DNA of 8,959 bases from Gammaproteobacteria bacterium. GTDB taxonomy: Bacteria > Pseudomonadota > Gammaproteobacteria > JAABTG01. Below the pieces are notes generated by a model that saw only the letters and a program-made list of their open reading frames with translations, did no database searches and was not told where the DNA came from. Shown here one piece after another: positions 1 through 5,075 of the stretch; the first letter of the stretch is position 1; every line of letters starts with the position of its first letter. The stretch is taken from assembly GCA_030066245.1 (NCBI GenBank), contig JASJBY010000174.1, forward strand, positions 1 through 8,959. Direction: 5' to 3'. Made by a program: the position numbers and the translations under genes.

Positions 1-1415
1 GCAAGGTCGGCTGCACGGGCGTGCAGCCAGACCCCTAATCGCGCCGCGGCACCGGCCGCCACCCCCTGGGCCAGTAGAGCGGCGATGACACCGCAGAGAA
101 CATCACCCGTGCCACCGGTGGCCATCCCCGGATTCCCCAGGCGGCATACGGCGACCGGCTCCTCGGCCGCAAGCACCAGCGTGCCGGGGCCCTTCAGGAC
201 AATCACCCCGCCGTAGCGCTTCCGCAGTTCGGCCACGGCAGCGAAGCGGTCGGCCTGAATCTCGCCGGGCGTCGAGTTCAGCAAGCGAGCCGCTTCGCCC
301 GGATGAGGCGTCAACACCCAGTCCTCGCGCCGCAGCGGTTGAGTTGCCAGCAGGTTCAGCCCGTCAGCGTCCACCACCAGCGGCCGGCCGCCGGCCAGGG
401 CCGCACGGAACATGGCCTTTCCCCAATCCTGCTGCCCCAGACCCGGTCCCAGGGCCACCACGCTGGCCCGGGCGATAAGCGGCGCAAGGTCGTCAGGCGC
501 TTCGACAGCTCGGCACATCAGCTCCGGGCATGACCAGCAGCCGCCTGTGCCCGTCGATCGCAGCGCCACACTCACCAGGCCCGCACCACTACGGGCAGCG
601 GCCTCTCCCGCCAAGCGTGGAGCCCCGGCGTATCCCCGCTCGCCGCCGAGCACCAGAACGTGCCCGTGGTGACCCTTGTTGGCGGTACGGGCTCGCGGTG
701 CCAGCCAATGCCGGAGTTGCTCGAAGCGAATCAACCCAGCGGGCGATGGAACAGCCTCGAAAACCTGAGTGGGAACATCCAGGTCGTGGAACAGGATCTC
801 ACCACAGTGCGCCGGACCCTCGGCGGTAAACAGACCCTGCTTGAGCCCAATGAAGCTGATGGTGGCGTCGGCACGGACGGCGGCGCCCAGAACGGCGCCG
901 TTGTCCGCCGATAGGCCGGATGGAATGTCGATAGAGAGCACCGGGCCGGGTGTGGCGTTGATGGCATCGATGGCCTGCCGCCACTCACCGCTGACGTCAC
1001 GGTCGAGGCCGGTGCCGAACAGGGCATCGACCACCACCTCCGCGTCCAGGCTCGCTTCGCCCACATACCGCCCCGCCGGCACCCCCGCCTGCTCGGCTTC
1101 TCGGGCGGCCCGCAGACAGTCCCCCTGCAACCGACCGCCGTCGCCCACCTGAACGACAGCTGCGTCAAGGCCGTCGTTGTGGGCCAGGCGCGCCAGCACA
1201 TAGCCATCCCCGGCATTGTTGCCGGTGCCGCAAACGACTTTCAGCCGGTGAGCCTCGGGCCACCGGGTCCGCATGGCCCGGTAAGCCGCCTCGCCGGCAC
1301 GACTCATGAGCGAATAGCCGGGGATGCCGACTTGTTGTATGGCTATTCGGTCGAGCTCCCGGACATGCTCGGCACGGTAGAGCTCGGTCGGCAGTCTGAG
1401 CGTCGGGAACGACAT
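1..1415 (-). CDS. nnr: Bifunctional NAD(P)H-hydrate epimerase / ADP-dependent NAD(P)H-hydrate dehydratase (3'-truncated by window edge)
   Basis: Repairs damaged NADHX and NADPHX in the cytoplasm: the N-terminal domain epimerises the R and S hydrates, the C-terminal ribokinase-like domain dehydrates the S form using ADP. Reading from the ATG at 1415-1413, 471 codons are open to the edge; family members are about 490-515 residues, so only the tail is missing. Epimerase domain (about 1-220): GTGNNAGDG at 63-71, VVVDALFGTGL at 127-137 and DIPSGL at 163-168. Dehydratase domain (about 235 on): KGHHGHVLVLGG at 247-258, ALGPGLGQQDWG at 321-332, VVDADGLNLL at 347-356, TPHPGEAARLL at 369-379, and the catalytic GMATGGTGDVL at 430-440. 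The start lies 3 bp after the orn stop (TGAGCCATG) with no good Shine-Dalgarno, so translation is probably coupled to orn. Residues 287-296 look out of frame with the family (see findings). The function call is secure. Confidence 0.95.
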   Translation of the reverse strand, partial: MSFPTLRLPTELYRAEHVRELDRIAIQQVGIPGYSLMSRAGEAAYRAMRTRWPEAHRLKVVCGTGNNAGDGYVLARLAHNDGLDAAVVQVGDGGRLQGDCLRAAREAEQAGVPAGRYVGEASLDAEVVVDALFGTGLDRDVSGEWRQAIDAINATPGPVLSIDIPSGLSADNGAVLGAAVRADATISFIGLKQGLFTAEGPAHCGEILFHDLDVPTQVFEAVPSPAGLIRFEQLRHWLAPRARTANKGHHGHVLVLGGERGYAGAPRLAGEAAARSGAGLVSVALRSTGTGGCWSCPELMCRAVEAPDDLAPLIARASVVALGPGLGQQDWGKAMFRAALAGGRPLVVDADGLNLLATQPLRREDWVLTPHPGEAARLLNSTPGEIQADRFAAVAELRKRYGGVIVLKGPGTLVLAAEEPVAVCRLGNPGMATGGTGDVLCGVIAALLAQGVAAGAAARLGVWLHARAADL

Positions 1416-1418
1416 GGC

Positions 1419-1964
1419 TCAGAGCTTGATGAAGTGCTCCCGGTAGTAGCGCAGTTCCTCAATCGACGCGCGAATGTCGTCCAGAGCGCGGTGATTCGAT
1501 TCTTTGTTAAAACCCTTTGCAACCTCCGGAGTCCAACGCTGGGCCAGTATCTTGAGGGTGCTCACGTCCAGGTTGCGGTAGTGAAAGTATTCTTCCAGCT
1601 CAGGCATGAGTCTCGCCAGGAAACGCCGGTCCTGGCAGATGCTGTTGCCGCACATGGGCGACTTGCCTGGCGGGACGTGCTCTCGAATAAAGTCCAGGGT
1701 CAACCGCTCGGCGTCGGACGCGGCATAAGGGCTGTGGCGGACACGCTCCGTCAAGCCCGATTCCCGATGTTGGCGGGTATTCCAGTCGTCCATCGCAGCG
1801 ATGGTTTCCTCGCTTTGGCGTATGGCGAGCTCTGGGCCTTCGGCGATGATTCTGAGGTTGCTGTCGGTAATTACCGTGGCAATCTCGATGATATAATCGC
1901 GCGCCGGGTCCAGGCCTGTCATTTCCAGGTCTGTCCAAATCAGGTTGTTAGGCTCCTGGGCCAT
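1419..1964 (-). CDS. orn: Oligoribonuclease (DEDDh 3'-5' exoribonuclease)
   Basis: Degrades 2- to 5-nucleotide RNAs to mononucleotides in the cytoplasm, the last step of mRNA turnover, and also removes the pGpG product of cyclic-di-GMP breakdown. The 181-residue protein matches the usual family length of about 180. All five catalytic DEDDh positions are visible: D12 and E14 in WTDLEMTGLD, D112 in GNSICQDRRFL, and H158 and D163 in HRALDDI. I chose the ATG at 1964-1962 because it gives the standard N-terminus (MAQEPNNLIWTDLEMTGLD). An in-frame ATG at 2057 would add 31 residues with no resemblance to the family and would run through the promoter region. A GGAG lies about 12 bases before the start. 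It is the first gene of a minus-strand pair with nnr. Orn is typical of gamma- and betaproteobacteria and actinobacteria. Confidence 0.97.
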   Translation of the reverse strand: MAQEPNNLIWTDLEMTGLDPARDYIIEIATVITDSNLRIIAEGPELAIRQSEETIAAMDDWNTRQHRESGLTERVRHSPYAASDAERLTLDFIREHVPPGKSPMCGNSICQDRRFLARLMPELEEYFHYRNLDVSTLKILAQRWTPEVAKGFNKESNHRALDDIRASIEELRYYREHFIKL

Positions 1965-1997
1965 GCCGTGTCGGGTCTCCGTGGTTTGGTGTCTCGG

Positions 1998-2006
1998 ATT
2001 GTAGCA
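1998..2006 (-). promoter_or_regulatory. Candidate extended -10 promoter for orn-nnr
   Basis: On the minus strand the sequence TGCTACAAT ends at 1998. It combines TACAAT (5 of 6 with the sigma-70 -10 box) with the TGn extension. It lies about 34 bases before the orn ATG, leaving a short leader. No good -35 box is seen at the usual distance, which is acceptable for extended -10 promoters. The box overlaps the left arm of a TCTCGGA / TCCGAGA inverted repeat (1992-1998 and 2019-2025). Prediction by eye only. Confidence 0.4.
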
Positions 2007-2071
2007 GAGGCGACATTGTCCGAGATGGGGAACACACACCGATGCCTCTTCGCCCAACAGCTGGGGGCCGT

Positions 2072-2089
2072 GAGGAGAGCTTTCACGTG
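2072..2089 (+). promoter_or_regulatory. Strong ribosome binding site that fixes a GTG start
   Basis: GAGGAG at 2072-2077 lies 9 bases before GTG at 2087. This is the best Shine-Dalgarno near the start of the M48 protease gene. The in-frame ATG at 2042 has no such site and would add 15 hydrophilic residues in front of the first membrane segment. GTG is therefore the preferred start. Confidence 0.75.
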
Positions 2090-3331
2090 AACACGCTGTC
2101 GTTCGTTTTTCTAAGCCTTCTGCTCGCCGGCGCAGCCACGCGCTGGTGGCTCGCCCACAGGCAGCTGGACCACGTAGGCCGCCATAGCGACCGCGTGCCC
2201 GACGCGTTTTGCTTACGAGTGTCGTTGGATGAGCACCGGAAAGCCGCCGCTTACACCATCGCCAAAGTCCGTTTCGGACGGTGGGAATTGCTATTCGATG
2301 CTGCTTTGCTGCTGATGTGGACCCTGGGAGGCGGGCTCGAGTTGCTCGACCAGGTTTGGCGCGCCCTGTCGCTGCCGCAGGTCATCACCGGGGTTGGCGT
2401 CCTGTTGAGCCTTGGCCTCGTCAGTGCCTTGCTGGAATTACCATTTTCAGTTTACCGTACTTTCGTTATCGAAGAACGCTTCGGCTTCAACCGCAGCTCC
2501 GCCTGGACCTTCGCCACGGACCATCTGAAGCAGCTGACAATAATGCTGGTTCTGGGGGGTGCGTTGGCAGCCTCCGTGCTGTGGATTCTTGAGAACGCGG
2601 GGAGCTTCTGGTGGCTCTATGCGTGGCTGGTGTGGCTCGGCTTCTCGTTGTTGATGGTCTGGGCCTACCCCGTGTTTATTGCGCCCCTCTTCAACCGTTT
2701 CACTCCATTGGCGGATGAGGCCGTCAAACAACGCATAGAAACGTTGCTCGAACGTAACGGCCTATCCTCGGACGGCATTTTTGTGATGGACGGTTCTCGG
2801 CGGACAGGCCATGGGAACGCTTACTTTACCGGCATGGGCGAACATAAGCGGATTGTGTTTTTCGACACCTTGTTGAACCAGCTCGCAGACGACGAGATAG
2901 AGGCCGTGCTGGCTCACGAGATAGGGCACTTGAAGCGTCGCCACATCCGGAAGCGTCTGGTCGTCATGGCAGCGCTCAGTCTGACCGGTCTCGCGTTGCT
3001 TGGCTGGCTGGTGGTGCAGGACTGGTTTTATCACGGCCTGGGCGTGTCTCAGCCGAGCGGTCACGCCGCCCTTGCCCTGTTCACCCTATCGATGCCCGTC
3101 TTCACGTTTTTCCTGCAGCCTATCATGGCGGCTTTGTCCCGCAGGCACGAATTCGAGGCTGACGATTTCGCCGCCGGCCAGGCCGATGCGGGCGCCCTGG
3201 TTCGGGCCCTTGTGAAGCTTTACCGGGAGAACGCCAGCACGTTGACGCCTGACCCCGTTTACTCGGCCTTCTTCGACAGTCACCCGCCGGCGCCCGTACG
3301 TGTAGCGCATCTGTCGTCCCAAGTCGCATAA
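2087..3331 (+). CDS. M48 family (Ste24-type) integral-membrane zinc metalloprotease
   Basis: A 414-residue polytopic inner-membrane protease related to the CAAX prenyl protease Ste24/ZMPSTE24. Bacterial members lack known prenylated substrates, so a role in membrane-protein processing or quality control is inference. Zinc site: HEIGH at 277-281, third ligand E355 in RRHEFEADDFA. Other family signatures are ELPFSVYRTFVIEERFGFN (about 120-138), a DGSRRTGHGNAYFTG-type strand before HEIGH, and SHPPAPVR near the C-terminus. About seven hydrophobic segments are visible: 2-23, 66-87, 99-122, 149-168, 174-202, 290-308 and 327-350. This matches the Ste24 barrel layout, with the catalytic domain between the fifth and sixth. 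It is divergent from orn and the first gene of a plus-strand run, 24 bp before the cytochrome gene. It differs from HtpX, which is shorter (about 290 residues). No catalytic residue is missing. Confidence 0.92.
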   Translation: MNTLSFVFLSLLLAGAATRWWLAHRQLDHVGRHSDRVPDAFCLRVSLDEHRKAAAYTIAKVRFGRWELLFDAALLLMWTLGGGLELLDQVWRALSLPQVITGVGVLLSLGLVSALLELPFSVYRTFVIEERFGFNRSSAWTFATDHLKQLTIMLVLGGALAASVLWILENAGSFWWLYAWLVWLGFSLLMVWAYPVFIAPLFNRFTPLADEAVKQRIETLLERNGLSSDGIFVMDGSRRTGHGNAYFTGMGEHKRIVFFDTLLNQLADDEIEAVLAHEIGHLKRRHIRKRLVVMAALSLTGLALLGWLVVQDWFYHGLGVSQPSGHAALALFTLSMPVFTFFLQPIMAALSRRHEFEADDFAAGQADAGALVRALVKLYRENASTLTPDPVYSAFFDSHPPAPVRVAHLSSQVA

Positions 3332-3355
3332 CCCCCGAAACCAGCGAGGACAGTG

Positions 3356-3664
3356 ATGAATAGGTATCTTCAGCTTATGGCACCAGCGGCCCTGCTCTTG
3401 GCCTCCAGCGGCGGCGTTAGTGCCGCCGACATCGCCCACGGAAAGACTCTGCACAAGGAGCACTGCGTCGCCTGCCACACATCGCTGACCAACGGCAAAC
3501 CCGACAGCCTTTACACGCGCGCCGACCGGCGTGTTACCAGCCTGGACGGGCTGCGGAAGCAGGTGCGTCGATGCGAGCTTAGCCTCGGCCTGCGCTGGTT
3601 CGACGACGATATTGACGACGTCACAGCTTTTTTGAACCAGGATTTCTACCGCTTTGGCAAGTAA
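3356..3664 (+). CDS. Small exported mono-heme cytochrome c without a Met ligand
   Basis: A 102-residue protein with a Sec signal peptide (hydrophobic core about 5-18, likely cleavage VSA|AD after residue 23), leaving about 79 mature residues. The single heme site is CVACH at 37-41, with His41 as proximal ligand. The only methionines are M1 and M8, inside the signal peptide, so the usual Met sixth ligand of class I cytochromes is impossible. Asn94 (in AFLNQDFY), the mature His residues, or an open site are alternatives. A third cysteine, C73, lies in VRRCELSLGLRWFDDD. I recall similar tiny cytochromes of the form YTR..R.V.S / C...LGL.WFDDD / LN..FY.F, but know no assigned role. The ATG at 3356 is preferred over the GTG at 3353 because GAGGA (3346-3350) is 5 bases upstream of the ATG. 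It sits 24 bp after the protease gene and 42 bp before rsgA. Confidence 0.88.
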   Translation: MNRYLQLMAPAALLLASSGGVSAADIAHGKTLHKEHCVACHTSLTNGKPDSLYTRADRRVTSLDGLRKQVRRCELSLGLRWFDDDIDDVTAFLNQDFYRFGK

Positions 3665-3706
3665 CGGCCCGCTCCGTCCGAAGGCACTAGGGTAGCCCCG
3701 ACTGAG

Positions 3707-4684
3707 ATGCCGCGCCCGAAAAACCGACGGCGGTTCGGGTTCGGCGCTTCGCACCGCCCGTCGGCACCCCAGACTTCTCTGCCATCAGCAAGATACCCAG
3801 GCGAGCGTGAAGGGTCTGTCATCGCCAACCATGGAAAAGCCGTACTGGTGGAAGATTGCGACGGCCATACCCACCGCTGTGTTATAAAGCATCGAAGCGA
3901 GCGGGCCGTCAGCGGCGATCGGGTCCGCTGGCGAATGCTCGCGGTTGGATCCGGCGTGGTCACCCGGGTATTGCCAAGGAAGAGCCTCCTGCAGCGGCCG
4001 GATTTTCGCCAGGGGGCGCGCCCCATTGCCGCCAATCTAGATCAGATTGTTGCCGTCATCGCGCCCCGACCGGAATTCAAAGAGGTCCTCCTCGATCGGT
4101 ACCTGGTAACGGCGGAGCACGCCGGCATTCGCCCCTTGATTGTCCTGAACAAGACGGACCTGCTCAGTGCCCCGGCCCTGGAACACACCCGTGCGCGTCT
4201 GGCACAGTACAGCTCACTTGGATACAAGGTGGAGCTGTCCAGTGTCAAGCAGGAACAGGGCCTGAAGGCCCTGGCACGGCGCCTGAAGGACCGGTCGAGC
4301 ATCCTGGTCGGTCAATCGGGCGTCGGCAAGTCATCGTTGATACGAAACATGCTTCCGCATGCCAACATCGCCGTGGGAAGCGTCAGCAAAGGGACCCGCC
4401 TGGGTCGACACACCACATCGGCCACAACCCTTTATCACCTCGGCTGTGGTGGGGATATCATCGATTCTCCCGGTGTCCGCGATTTCGGGCTATGGCACAT
4501 GCCGCCTGACGAGATTGCGAATGGATTCAAAGAGTTTCGCGAATTCCTGGGGCACTGCCGCTTCCGTAACTGCACACACAGAAACGAGCCTGACTGCGCC
4601 TTGCGCGCCGCCGTCGACAGCGGTCAGGTCAACAGCCGTCGCTTCGAAAGCTACCACAGCATCATCTCGGGCATGTCGCCTTAA
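3707..4684 (+). CDS. rsgA: Small ribosomal subunit biogenesis GTPase RsgA
   Basis: Circularly permuted GTPase that binds the 30S subunit late in assembly and helps release factors such as RbfA. 325 residues, within the normal 300-350 range. Order of parts: a basic N-terminal tail (1-32), an OB-fold (about 33-110, including GEREGSVIANHGKAVLVED and the PIAANLDQIVAVIA junction), then G motifs in permuted order: NKTD (G4) at 148-151, GQSGVGKSS (G1/P-loop, Lys208) at 202-210, the LGRHTTSATTLYHL switch region, and DSPGV (G3) at 253-257. The C-terminal zinc knuckle has C284, C289, H291 and C297. The ATG at 3707 has only a weak Shine-Dalgarno, so start choice rests on the basic N-terminus typical of the family. 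It is third in the protease-cytochrome-rsgA run, and the orn/rsgA neighbourhood is a known gammaproteobacterial arrangement. A MITE-like element begins 35 bp after the stop. Confidence 0.96.
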   Translation: MPRPKNRRRFGFGASHRPSAPQTSLPSARYPGEREGSVIANHGKAVLVEDCDGHTHRCVIKHRSERAVSGDRVRWRMLAVGSGVVTRVLPRKSLLQRPDFRQGARPIAANLDQIVAVIAPRPEFKEVLLDRYLVTAEHAGIRPLIVLNKTDLLSAPALEHTRARLAQYSSLGYKVELSSVKQEQGLKALARRLKDRSSILVGQSGVGKSSLIRNMLPHANIAVGSVSKGTRLGRHTTSATTLYHLGCGGDIIDSPGVRDFGLWHMPPDEIANGFKEFREFLGHCRFRNCTHRNEPDCALRAAVDSGQVNSRRFESYHSIISGMSP

Positions 4685-4715
4685 AGTCTGCGTCCCGCGG
4701 TCAGTTCCCCGACAA

Positions 4716-4963
4716 CTAGCCCGGATTTCTCACCAGGCGGACCTCGGATTGGGGATTATGTGGGCAAACTCAACACATTGGCTCCACCGAGCCGGTCTTC
4801 CTTGTGAACAACTTGTCCTATTCGGTTCTTGGCCCACTCTGGCTTTGCATCTTGACCGATCCCCCTTAAGACATAGCTACAGCTATGCCTCTGCGGGCGA
4901 TCGGCCAATCTGCTTTGCCAGCGCGACCCAAGATTCCGAATCCCGGTGAGAGATCCGGGCTAG
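4716..4963. mobile_element. MITE-like non-autonomous element with 15-bp terminal inverted repeats and CTAG target duplications
   Basis: Left end CCCGGATTTCTCACC (4720-4734) and right end GGTGAGAGATCCGGG (4945-4959) are inverted repeats matching at 14 of 15 positions, bounding exactly 240 bp. CTAG lies immediately outside both ends (4716-4719 and 4960-4963), as a 4-bp target duplication would. The inverted match continues weakly outward (GACAACTAG against GACGACTAG), so the true ends could extend to 4711 and 4968. No transposase or convincing ORF is inside. A large internal dyad occupies 4820-4941. I infer a MITE or an internally deleted IS. The 15-bp ends starting CC and a 4-bp duplication would suit IS1380-like parents, but IS5-like elements also make 4-bp duplications, so the family is unresolved. 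Confidence 0.65.
4820..4941. repeat. Long imperfect inverted repeat (hairpin-capable)
   Basis: The left arm starts ATTCGG at 4820; the right arm ends CCGAAT at 4936-4941. Reading inward, the arms share TCTTGG, CTGGC, GCA and CCGATC blocks with interspersed mismatches. They converge on a tight central hairpin, CATAGCT (4872-4878) and AGCTATG (4881-4887), separated by two bases. RNA from either strand could fold into an extended stem. There is no run of T after it, so intrinsic termination is uncertain, although its place just after rsgA would allow 3'-end protection or partial termination. Confidence 0.6.
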
Positions 4964-4977
4964 TCGTCTAATCGGCA

Positions 4978-5033
4978 GCAGTCTACAGGCCTGCAGTCTA
5001 TATTTTGATAAGGCCAATCGCTCATGCATAGCG
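4978..5033 (+). promoter_or_regulatory. Candidate promoter region upstream of the serine hydrolase gene
   Basis: The only A/T-rich patch between the mobile element and the next gene is at 4998-5012. It contains TATATT (4999-5004, close to a -10 box) and TTGATA (5005-5010, 5 of 6 with a -35 box), but neither has a convincing partner at 16-18 bp. Just upstream are two copies of GCAGTCTA (4978-4985 and 4993-5000) whose starts are 15 bp apart, with the palindrome CAGGCCTG (4986-4993) between them. This layout would suit an activator or repressor site, but no regulator is encoded nearby. Confidence 0.3.
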
Positions 5034-5062
5034 CACTAGGGATGTCGCGCCGTTCACACGAC

Positions 5063-5072
5063 GGGAGCTCCC
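5063..5072 (+). promoter_or_regulatory. Shine-Dalgarno sequence embedded in a perfect palindrome
   Basis: GGGAGCTCCC is a perfect 10-bp palindrome. Its first half, GGGAG (5063-5067), is the Shine-Dalgarno for the ATG at 5076, with 8 bases between. It supports that start. A self-complementary site with no loop cannot easily form a hairpin in one RNA, so masking is not assured. Confidence 0.5.
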
Positions 5073-5075
5073 TGC

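Noticed and set aside
1179..2090. 303-codon plus-strand open frame antisense to nnr and orn
   Set aside because: It mirrors the codons of the clearly conserved orn and nnr on the other strand, has no recognisable domain and no Shine-Dalgarno. Long antisense frames are expected at this GC content.
2087..3331. M48 protease as HtpX
   Set aside because: The length (414 residues), seven hydrophobic segments and the ELPFSVYRTFVIEERFGFN signature fit the Ste24 branch rather than the shorter HtpX.
4359..4949. Plus-strand open frame running from rsgA into the mobile element, considered as a transposase remnant
   Set aside because: The first half is rsgA in another frame, and the part inside the element shows no transposase motif.
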